Positions 58,437 through 64,000 of a stretch of DNA of 64,000 nucleotides are shown piece after piece; the stretch's first letter is position 1, and each line of letters starts with the position of its first letter. Source of the stretch: a virus; the IMG/VR virus record IMGVR_UViG_3300050821_002136, positions 44,278 to 108,277 of that record, one strand, 5' to 3'. The translations under genes and the position numbers were made by a program. The notes under the pieces were generated by a model, which was not told the DNA's origin, searched no databases, and was given only the letters and a program-made list of their open reading frames with translations.

Positions 58437-59204
58437 TTATTTCCTGAGCTTTCTGCGTAGGAATTGCTGAGTGAGGTTTGAGTCTTCTGCTTGTGTACTC
58501 ATGCCTTTTCCTAGAACCTGTGCATTTGCCACCATGGTGTTGATATGACGCTGCATCTGCTCCATCTTTCGGTCAATGATGCTTGTACGACATCCCTGAC
58601 GAGCGTAAGACACTGGGCCTTTGAAAGCCAGCTTAGAGTCGCGCATGACATCCTCTATCATATCGCAATCTGCTTTGTCTTCTACTTCCTTCAGGCCTTT
58701 CATCGCGGCCATGGTTTTTTCGTAGGAAATGTCTTTCGCTTCCAGGATAATGGGGACCACCGTATCAAGTACGAAAGAGTTTAAAGGCATAGCCTCTATT
58801 TTCATTTTCCCTTGAACCATGGAGCGATAGCACATGTTGTACAACATCACGTACTTTCCAGAGTACGGGTACTCTCCTAAGATTTGCAGGTTGGTCTCTT
58901 CATCCAGGTTGCCCACATAGTACGACTCAGGAGTCCCAAAGTGTATTGCTGGGTGCCATTGTAGTAAACACCAACTTGGGGTCCCTCCCCCGATTAGAAG
59001 GTCGCGGTACCCATGAAAAGAAGGTTGACCATCTACGTTCCAAGATCCGCCTGCTCTGTACAGGCCTTCAGGTTGTCCCCCTTGGCCCCACACGCACCGA
59101 AAATTAGGTTCGTCATAGATGTTCACTCCACCAATCTCTGTGAGTCGTTCTTGGAACCATGCCGGACACTCATAAAGTTCGTACGAGTCTGTTGGGTTCG
59201 GCAT
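58437..59204 (-). CDS. Head-cluster hypothetical protein
   Basis: This encodes 255 aa from ATG 59204, overlapping the upstream stop by one base. The N-terminal ~120 residues are aromatic-rich (YECPAWFQERLTEIGGVNIY, WSLL-like LLQWHPAIHFG). The C-terminus is helical with many Met/Lys (DRKMEQMQRHINTMVANAQV). No family is recognised. The head location and Trp/Tyr-rich start resemble phage structural or packaging-accessory proteins. Confidence 0.6.
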   Translation of the reverse strand: MPNPTDSYELYECPAWFQERLTEIGGVNIYDEPNFRCVWGQGGQPEGLYRAGGSWNVDGQPSFHGYRDLLIGGGTPSWCLLQWHPAIHFGTPESYYVGNLDEETNLQILGEYPYSGKYVMLYNMCYRSMVQGKMKIEAMPLNSFVLDTVVPIILEAKDISYEKTMAAMKGLKEVEDKADCDMIEDVMRDSKLAFKGPVSYARQGCRTSIIDRKMEQMQRHINTMVANAQVLGKGMSTQAEDSNLTQQFLRRKLRK

Positions 59205-59500
59205 TATTTTACCCCGTCAGCTTGGGTATCCTGCGCGGCCTTCTCAGCCTCTTCCTTCATCCTGGCACGAGCTTCTTCCAATTGGAGTTTCTTAGCCGCT
59301 ACGTAGATGTCGATCTCTTCTCTGTCTTTGAAGCCAAACTTAACTTCTAAGATGTAGTTGATCAAAAGAGCCGCTGTGTCTGCCATGCCCATAAGCTCTG
59401 AATCGTTGGCCGATAGCTTATTGATCATGCGCTGAGCTTCACGTCGTGTTAAGGGACCATCCCAATACTTAGCGTAGGGCTGATCAACGAGGCTAGACAT
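59204..59500 (-). CDS. Small helical head-cluster protein
   Basis: This encodes 98 aa from ATG 59500, overlapping the upstream gene by 8 bases. Helices GPLTRREAQRMINKLSANDS and a C-terminal coiled coil (AAKKLQLEEARARMKEEAEK) suggest an assembly or scaffold-type role. No family is recognised. Confidence 0.6.
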   Translation of the reverse strand: MSSLVDQPYAKYWDGPLTRREAQRMINKLSANDSELMGMADTAALLINYILEVKFGFKDREEIDIYVAAKKLQLEEARARMKEEAEKAAQDTQADGVK

Positions 59501-60227
59501 TGGTCACCTCTTCCACTCGGCGTTCCACTGTGCGTACATCCTGCACACGAACAATACGTATGCCTTGCTCAGTCTTGTCGTAGTTGATCCCAAGGGATTC
59601 GCAGATTGCCTCGGCCTTCTTGTCAAAGCTGTCAGGCATTTTTTCTGAGCCGTAATCTCCGTAGATGACCTTGTCTCCAGGGTTCACTATTTCTGTCATG
59701 GGGGTTTTCACGCCGCTGACGACGACCCATTGCCCTGCCAGCAATACGATGCCAACATTGGAGTGCTGACGGTACTTGCTCGTGCTGATAAGTCCTGTCT
59801 TGGTGTTCCTAGAAGACCCGTCTTCCATTAGCTCCACATCAGGGTCGTCTGATATGACCATGACTAGTATGCGATCCATAAGAGTCTGCATAGGCATAAA
59901 TTCGGGCTCTGGAAACTTCTTAGGTGCTTCTTTTTTTACTTCTGGAGCTTTGTATTCTCTAGACAGGTAGTTCTTGCGGCTGTCTGTGATTGAAAAGCCC
60001 ACATCCAGGGTTTCCTGAAGTGCTACCGGGGTCAAGTCCGGGAGGTGCTGTCCGTCAACCCTTAGTGCCGCGTACGCGTCGTATTCGTGTTGGGATAGTC
60101 CGTACTTTTCTTCGACTTCCTCTACGGTCATATAGATGAAATCATTTTCAAATTCTGTGATGCTAGTTGCTCCACCGAACTGGGCCGAAGCCGCACCCCT
60201 AGCGAGGACATCTCCCCCGTTGTTCAT
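59493..60227 (-). CDS. GroES-like co-chaperonin with N-terminal extension
   Basis: This encodes 244 aa. ATG 60227 follows a leader with CTCAGGAGACTCAGCA, preferred over a longer frame that overlaps the HNH-like gene. Residues ~112-235 form a Cpn10 fold: LMDRILVMVI, a mobile-loop region (RNTKTGLISTSKYRQHSNVG), and PGDKVIYGDYG, ending in GIRIVRVQDVRTV. GroES has about 97 residues; here the same core carries a ~110-residue N-terminal extension of unknown fold, rich in Ala, Gly and acidic residues. By analogy with T4 gp31 it would work with host GroEL to fold the capsid protein encoded a few genes upstream in the same operon. Assignment is from motif pattern. Confidence 0.75.
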   Translation of the reverse strand: MNNGGDVLARGAASAQFGGATSITEFENDFIYMTVEEVEEKYGLSQHEYDAYAALRVDGQHLPDLTPVALQETLDVGFSITDSRKNYLSREYKAPEVKKEAPKKFPEPEFMPMQTLMDRILVMVISDDPDVELMEDGSSRNTKTGLISTSKYRQHSNVGIVLLAGQWVVVSGVKTPMTEIVNPGDKVIYGDYGSEKMPDSFDKKAEAICESLGINYDKTEQGIRIVRVQDVRTVERRVEEVTNV

Positions 60228-60613
60228 TGCTGAGTCTCCTGAGTAAAGAATCTTCCAGTCTTTGTATTTCTTGACGCCGATGAAGAGGCTGGTCTGGAGT
60301 TCAGTCTCTGCTCCTTCTTGGTGGCCCACCTAACATTGTTTAGCCTGTAATGGTCTGAGTTGTCCATACGGTCTAAAGAATGGTCTTTAGATGGTTTTGT
60401 TCCTATTTTTTCTACTAAAGCTTTGACGCTAGGTATGAGAAACTTTATGCCTCTTCCTCCCCAATCCTCAAATCTGGAATTGTTGGGGTTGTTGCATCTC
60501 TGCTTAGCATTATGAAAAGCTTTGTACTCCGCAGTGTGACGCAAACCATGCCTAAAATTTCCGTTAGTATCGCCAGGGTGAGAAGCATAGCTATTTCCCA
60601 CAACAAATGTCAT
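60224..60613 (-). CDS. YGGRGI-type HNH/homing-nuclease-like protein, copy 2
   Basis: This encodes 129 aa from ATG 60613 (GACTCAGGAGACTCAGCA leader). Motifs are EYKAFHNAKQRCNNP, WGGRGI (a variant of YGGRGI), SLDRMDNSDHY and NVRWATKKEQRLNS, as in the protein at 9025. The C-terminus after NSRP is a Ser/Thr/Gln-rich tail. A 20-bp exact repeat covering leader and ATG lies at both ends of the gene (60225-60244 and 60611-60630), indicating how it became inserted in front of the GroES-like gene. Mobile nuclease role is inferred. Confidence 0.7.
   Translation of the reverse strand: MTFVVGNSYASHPGDTNGNFRHGLRHTAEYKAFHNAKQRCNNPNNSRFEDWGGRGIKFLIPSVKALVEKIGTKPSKDHSLDRMDNSDHYRLNNVRWATKKEQRLNSRPASSSASRNTKTGRFFTQETQQ
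60225..60244 (-). repeat. 20-bp direct repeat, left copy (leader and ATG of GroES-like gene)
   Basis: The sequence on the plus strand is cattgctgagtctcctgagt, identical to 60611-60630. Read on the minus strand it is the ribosome-binding leader and start codon of the GroES-like gene. The two copies begin 386 bases apart and bracket the HNH-like gene. Confidence 0.9.
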
Positions 60614-60630
60614 TGCTGAGTCTCCTGAGT
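60611..60630 (-). repeat. 20-bp direct repeat, right copy (leader and ATG of HNH-like gene)
   Basis: Identical to 60225-60244. On the minus strand it supplies the SD and start codon of the HNH-like gene. Bases outside the repeats are not alike, so only this segment was duplicated or retained. Confidence 0.9.
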
Positions 60631-60634
60631 CGTT

Positions 60635-61423
60635 CTAGTTCAATACTGGGTGCCACGGGGTGGTTACTTTGAAGTAGTTGGCTGCTGCATGGTGCTCTGG
60701 GGTGATGTACTCCTTAACGTTCTCTACTTGTAAACGAGCAATTGCTGTTTCCATAGAGCACTCATACTTAACCATGTAGTCTTTTACTCTGACTGTGGAA
60801 ATGGTATTAGCCTCTTGGAGGACCGCTGCCTGCTCCAGGAGGTCTGTGTATCGCTTCTTCATGAGCGTCACTGCTGCTAGCACTTCGGATACCAAGGGAG
60901 GATTATGCAGAGAATAGAACACCCCTTTGACAGATAGGTCCCTTCCGTTACTTAGAGACTTATTGTAGAGGTTGTCGGGGCTGATCAGGTCCTTAACAAA
61001 CTTCTCACCATTCATAAAAGTTGTGGTGATGGTATATATGTCCGAGCCTTGCTGAGGCAGCTTCATGAGATTAGGAAAGCTCGTGTACAACGAGTATCTT
61101 TTCTTGGTGGTGTTGGCAGGAATTCTCACCTGTCTTAGAATTGGGTGATCTACGACATGCTCCATGCGGCTGGCGTTGTATACCCAAACACGATAAGTGG
61201 GTTGGAAATCTGGGCATAACGAATCAAAGTCTAATGTGGTTATAGGAAAGGCCATGGCCCTGCCCACAGGAGAGTTGTAGTTTGTGATCTCGGCATTTGC
61301 TACGAGGGGAGCATGAAGTGTGCGCTTCAAATCAAACGGCCCCATGCCATTCGTAGGAGGGCCAACATGATACCACATCCAAAATTCATGCCACAACGTA
61401 CGTAGGTGCGTGAAAATTTTCAT
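60635..61423 (-). CDS. Head-cluster protein, paralogue of 57261
   Basis: This encodes 262 aa if started at ATG 61423 (leader GACTCAGGATGACTCAG); ATGs at 61432 and 61447 are in frame. It shares SPDNL, VKGVFYSLHNPP and HAAANYFKVTTPWH segments with 57261-58142 but lacks its zinc motif. The N-terminus is Trp/His-rich (TLWHEFWMWYHVGPP), an unusual aromatic start. It is an early gene of the head cluster. Function is unknown. Confidence 0.65.
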   Translation of the reverse strand: MKIFTHLRTLWHEFWMWYHVGPPTNGMGPFDLKRTLHAPLVANAEITNYNSPVGRAMAFPITTLDFDSLCPDFQPTYRVWVYNASRMEHVVDHPILRQVRIPANTTKKRYSLYTSFPNLMKLPQQGSDIYTITTTFMNGEKFVKDLISPDNLYNKSLSNGRDLSVKGVFYSLHNPPLVSEVLAAVTLMKKRYTDLLEQAAVLQEANTISTVRVKDYMVKYECSMETAIARLQVENVKEYITPEHHAAANYFKVTTPWHPVLN

Positions 61424-61447
61424 CTGAGTCATCCTGAGTCTCGCCAT

Positions 61448-61810
61448 CTAGGCGGATTGCTTTGTCACACATTCATCTAGCGTCTTGCCGTAAGGAACTG
61501 CCACCGGGACAATTGAGACCTTGACGTTGCTTGCTGTGAAGCTTCTGAAGAGGCTGTGTGCATCTACGGCGTCTGCATTTACAAACAGGGTGTCTCCATC
61601 TTTTATCGTCAGTGCCTTTATGTTGTTTACCTGGGAGGAAAGCTCTGCCCACATCTCAACCAGACTGCGTTGTTCCTTGTTCACGTTGCGTATGTAGATC
61701 TCTCCGTCTTCCTGGAGCTGCCTGAGAAATTGTTCCAGGACTGCCAAGTTTATGCTGCCGCCGTTCATGTCGAGGGTGTATTTCCCTGCTACTGTGTAAT
61801 CAAATGGCAT
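61448..61810 (-). CDS. Hypothetical head-cluster protein
   Basis: This encodes 120 aa from ATG 61810, overlapping the Tad1-like gene by 11 bases. An alpha/beta pattern (INLAVLEQFLRQLQEDGEIY, SLVEMWAELSSQVNNIKALT, VKVSIVPVAVPYG) suggests a small folded domain. No family is recognised. Confidence 0.6.
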   Translation of the reverse strand: MPFDYTVAGKYTLDMNGGSINLAVLEQFLRQLQEDGEIYIRNVNKEQRSLVEMWAELSSQVNNIKALTIKDGDTLFVNADAVDAHSLFRSFTASNVKVSIVPVAVPYGKTLDECVTKQSA

Positions 61811-62087
61811 TGGTGCCTTCTACGTTGCGCTTCTCACGGTCCAGCTTGCGCTTTACCAGCCAAAGCAACGCTTCGTCCAGCTTGGTAATGACCATGGCAT
61901 TCTCACGGCAAGGAAATTGCTTGTTGAGTCCTTCGATCTTCTCCTTGGCCCATTCAATGACATCGTCAATCTGCCCACCGTTCACTCCGAATTCTTTAAT
62001 GGGGCCGCTCTGCGTTGTAAAGGTTACTGTGGAGGTCTCTCCGTGTACCTGAGGCCATCCTTCTTCTGCGATGTAAAAGTGATTCAT
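61800..62087 (-). CDS. Tad1-like small protein (candidate cyclic-nucleotide/gcADPR sponge)
   Basis: This encodes 95 aa from ATG 62087 (GACTCAGGAGAACTCAGA leader, ATGA overlap with endonuclease VII). After a beta strand (GETSTVTFTTQSGPIKEFGV) and a helix (QIDDVIEWAKEKIEGLNKQF) comes the block FPCRENAMVITKLDEALLWL followed by VKRKLDREKRNVEGT. This pattern (CREN, ITKL-x-EAL-x-WL, R-x3-R) is that of a widespread small phage family I associate with Tad1/Acb2-type anti-defence proteins that soak up gcADPR or cyclic nucleotides from Thoeris and CBASS. That link is from memory of the motif and is not proven here. It lies two genes behind the capsid gene. Confidence 0.6.
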   Translation of the reverse strand: MNHFYIAEEGWPQVHGETSTVTFTTQSGPIKEFGVNGGQIDDVIEWAKEKIEGLNKQFPCRENAMVITKLDEALLWLVKRKLDREKRNVEGTNAI

Positions 62088-62674
62088 TCTGAGTTCTCCT
62101 GAGTCTTAAGTGTGTACTTCTTTTCGTAACTTTTGAGGTACCTGAGTGCTCTCTTGGTCCAGCTGCCTTCCACCGAGGTGTTCCTTAGGTAGATCTCGGC
62201 ATAGTCGTTAGGGAAGTCCCTAAGGAGGGCTTCGAGAGGGGCTAGCCTACGATTACAAGGACCACACAGTACGCCACGATTGCATTTTCCACAGGTTCTT
62301 GGTTTTCCGTCGCAGCATGCGTGGTCGTGATCTATGTGCATCCTTCGGCCTGCATCTCCGTCTGTGCTTTCACAGATAGCACAATGCCCACCTTGCTCTT
62401 CGAGCTTTGCTGAGTACTGCTCGGGAGTCCAGTGGTACTTTCCAGTGCTAGCTGAGCGTATGACTTTCTCTCTAAACTCTGGATTCTCATCGTACGATTT
62501 CTTGAAGTTCTCTTGTTGCTTAACGGCAATCTTTGGGTTGCTGTGATAAAGCTTCTTTGCCCTGTCAGCGTTGTACTTCTTAAACGCCTCGGGGTTTTCT
62601 TTCTGTTGCTTCTTCCTCCAAGCTTTTGCTCGGATATTGCTTTCTTGCTTTTGCTGTTCTGTTAACGTCCTCAT
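62084..62674 (-). CDS. Recombination endonuclease VII
   Basis: This encodes 196 aa from ATG 62674 (GGAGATAAA upstream; longer in-frame forms lack a signal). A Lys/Asn-rich helical N-terminus precedes the canonical core: CAIC (98-101) for the first zinc pair, catalytic DHDH (115-118 in MHIDHDHACC), and CGPCNRRLAPLEALL for the second CxxC and helix. An insertion with extra cysteines (ACCDGKPRTCGKCNRGVLC) sits between the pairs. T4-type endonuclease VII resolves branched DNA during packaging. A free-standing homing role is also common for this family. The intact zinc pairs contrast with the protein at 10816. Confidence 0.85.
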   Translation of the reverse strand: MRTLTEQQKQESNIRAKAWRKKQQKENPEAFKKYNADRAKKLYHSNPKIAVKQQENFKKSYDENPEFREKVIRSASTGKYHWTPEQYSAKLEEQGGHCAICESTDGDAGRRMHIDHDHACCDGKPRTCGKCNRGVLCGPCNRRLAPLEALLRDFPNDYAEIYLRNTSVEGSWTKRALRYLKSYEKKYTLKTQENSE

Positions 62675-62693
62675 TTTATCTCCTCGAAAGACA

Positions 62694-62726
62694 GAGTAGG
62701 GAAATGTTCGAGGCATTTCCCCACTC
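62694..62726 (-). terminator. Terminator after the capsid gene
   Basis: A 13-bp hairpin with one mismatch, GAGTAGGGAAATG (62694-62706) with CATTTCCCCACTC (62714-62726), closes TTCGAGG. On the minus strand it follows the capsid stop (62794) by 67 bases, and the transcript continues TGTCTTTCG, so it ends or reduces the capsid message before the lower-expressed genes. Confidence 0.75.
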
Positions 62727-62793
62727 CTAAATGTACCACAGCCGTCGCCGTGACACAAGACTTTAAAATACCATCTAAGTGCTTTAGAATCAA

Positions 62794-64000
62794 TTAGATA
62801 GTAGGAACCGCTGCGTTCTGGATGTACAGGCCAGCTCGCGGAGCTGCGTTCGCCAAATTGCGTGTTGTTACACTCATCAGAGTGGGTCAGTCATTTCTGC
62901 TGACCTCTCATGGTTTCGTTTCCCATGAGAGCAGACTATTGCATCACCTTTCGGTGTTCTCTCGCTTAGTCGTTCAGCGTGCTTTCGCTTCGCCCTCGTT
63001 GGCATTTCAGCGTTCGAGTCAATCAGAGAGAATTTTACTTGCTCCAATTTCTAAAAGCAAGTGTTGTAGGCAAACATGTGCGAGGTCAAATAACTCGCGG
63101 TACCAGTTGTAGAACTGATGTCGGGCACGGGAGCGACCACGTTGCCTCCACCGAAGTCATACAACTCAAGGGGGCTCAATTCCCCGATGTACCAGTTATC
63201 GAGCACAAGCAAATCCATTCGGTTATTGATTGCCGTCCAAGATTTGTGATATTTTCTCCCGCCGAATGTGTCGGAAAAATATTTCTTGGCCATGTCCATG
63301 GTCTTGTCGCCCTTCAACTCCTGAGCGTTCACGATCTGGACATTGTACTGGAGGTTCGACTGAGCGAAAGCCTGCTCAGGGGGACCGTACCAGATCCCGG
63401 ACTTGATGCTGTCTGCATCAGGACCGAGCGCACGGCCGAGCAGAACCTCTGCACGCTGTGCGATGCCCGGGGTGATGGCCGCGCCAGCCAAGTTAATGGT
63501 CGGAGTAGACAAGCGTCCAGGGTACGTTGCGCGGTTCAATCCCGCGATGGTGCCGGAGTTCGAGTTCACATCCCAAGCCTTGATACCAAGGATGGATGCG
63601 CCCGTTCCGTAGGTTGCGCCAGCGACCACGATGTAGTCAGTGATGACCACGTCGGTAGGCAACGAGGTGCTGAAGAACAGAGTGTTGCTAGGACCATCAA
63701 CATACGAGATGGTGGCCGAAGATGTGCCACCAACGCGCTTCACGCCGCCCGTGCTGAAAAACGAAACGACTTGCTGATCCGAGAACGCCACTGCAACGTT
63801 CATACCCACGATGCTTGCGACCTGTGCGCCGGTTCCACCTGTTAGGGTGACCACAGCGGTAGCAGGAATCTGGTCGATCATGCCAGAGCCGTCAGAGTTG
63901 ATGAGCCCTTCGATGCCCTGCATTGCGGCGTCGAGAGAGTTCTTCATTTCCTGAGCTTTGACTGCGAACAGCCCCTTCTGCTTGCTGTCGGTGGAAGCCT
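62794..64000 (-). CDS. Major capsid-like protein, interrupted by a group I intron (5' end outside window)
   Basis: This is a partial gene; the frame stays open to the window edge at 64000. Exon 1 is 64000-63055 and exon 2 is 62860-62794. Read straight through, the frame stops at TAG 63053-63051, just inside the intron. Splicing joins the codons to give FAYNTCFNLANAAPRAGLYI and a TAA stop at 62796-62794, a C-terminus typical of phage capsid proteins (NLANAAPRAG, IQNAAVPTI). Upstream, WYGPPEQAFAQSNLQYNVQI and RKYHKSWTAINNRMDLLVLD fit the HK97-type capsid fold by general pattern. It is probably the most abundant late product. Identity is inferred from context and motif. Confidence 0.75.
62861..63054 (-). 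ncRNA. ORF-less group I intron (194 nt) in the capsid gene
   Basis: Minus-strand reading, 5' end at 63054 and 3' end at 62861. Exon 1 ends CTTGCTT and pairs with the internal guide GAGCAAG(T) (63044-63037), with U.G at the splice site (P1). The preceding AAATTG (63050-63045) pairs with the first bases of exon 2, CAATTT (P10). The last intron base is G. GACTA in CTGAACGACTAAGC (R) pairs with TAGTC in GCAATAGTC (S), making P7. CACC GAAA GGTG (62956-62945) is P8 with a GNRA loop. CTCTCATGG/CCATGAGAG (62931-62923 with 62913-62905) is a long P9-type helix, and GGTCAG/CTGACC and CACTC/GAGTG add P9 extensions. It contains no reading frame and splicing restores the capsid frame. Confidence 0.92.

Noticed and set aside
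62979-63845. 288-codon plus-strand frame opposite the capsid gene
   Set aside because: It lies antisense to the capsid exon and runs through the intron; residue composition (many Arg, His, Cys) is that of a shadow frame and no ribosome-binding site precedes it.
1-64000. CRISPR array, tRNA genes, integrase or attachment site
   Set aside because: No regularly spaced repeats, no cloverleaf with a clear anticodon arm and no recombinase gene were recognised by eye; small tRNAs could be missed without tRNAscan-SE.

Overview
The window is part of a tailed-phage genome that looks strictly lytic. I see no integrase, excisionase or repressor. Two transcription blocks converge on a bidirectional terminator at about 18.1 kb. 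The plus-strand block (1-18.1 kb) carries DNA-replication, recombination and host-takeover genes. The minus-strand block (64-18.1 kb, transcribed right to left) carries head, tail, internal-virion and accessory genes. The large putative internal-virion proteins, the P22 gp10/T7 gp12-like tail hub and the absence of a sheath or obvious tape measure suggest a podovirus, but portal and terminase lie outside the window. The host cannot be read from the sequence. A DUF5715-like exported peptidase and an ice-binding-like (DUF3494) domain hint at a soil or cold-environment Gram-negative host, which is inference only.

Plus strand. Small exported or unknown proteins and two HNH nucleases (0-5 kb) are followed by a T7 gp4-like primase-helicase (5978), a tandem pair of MKPFNLQEALAGK proteins, a YGGRGI-type HNH-like protein, a DRB0094-type RNA ligase, a degenerate endonuclease-VII-like protein, RecA and an HD phosphohydrolase. 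Next comes a lysis-type group: small membrane proteins, a T4-type lysozyme and a holin-like two-helix protein. The block ends with a single-domain ClpB-like AAA+ ATPase. Genes are very tightly packed, with many ATGA, GTGA and TAATG overlaps.

Minus strand, in transcription order. The major-capsid-like gene at the right edge is interrupted by a 194-nt ORF-less group I intron. It is followed by endonuclease VII, a Tad1-like small protein, a GroES-like co-chaperonin, head/connector proteins and paralogous tail proteins. A glycosylation island (two GT31-like transferases, a third transferase, an SDR epimerase) comes next, then a virion protein with a DUF3494 ice-binding-like domain and two large tail proteins, one with an N-terminal helix-turn-helix. 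After these come the 1657-aa hub, a GNAT protein, three internal-virion-type proteins (up to 1850 aa, polyvalent), more tail proteins, two GIY-YIG homing endonucleases, an HTH-metallophosphoesterase, a dNMP kinase, a secreted trypsin-like protease and a spanin-like coiled-coil protein.

The strongest discoveries are the capsid-gene group I intron (its P1, P7, P8, P9 and P10 pairings can be read directly and splicing restores the frame), the ice-binding-like virion domain, the Tad1-like anti-defence candidate, and an HNH-like gene bounded by a perfect 20-bp duplication of the next gene's leader and start codon.
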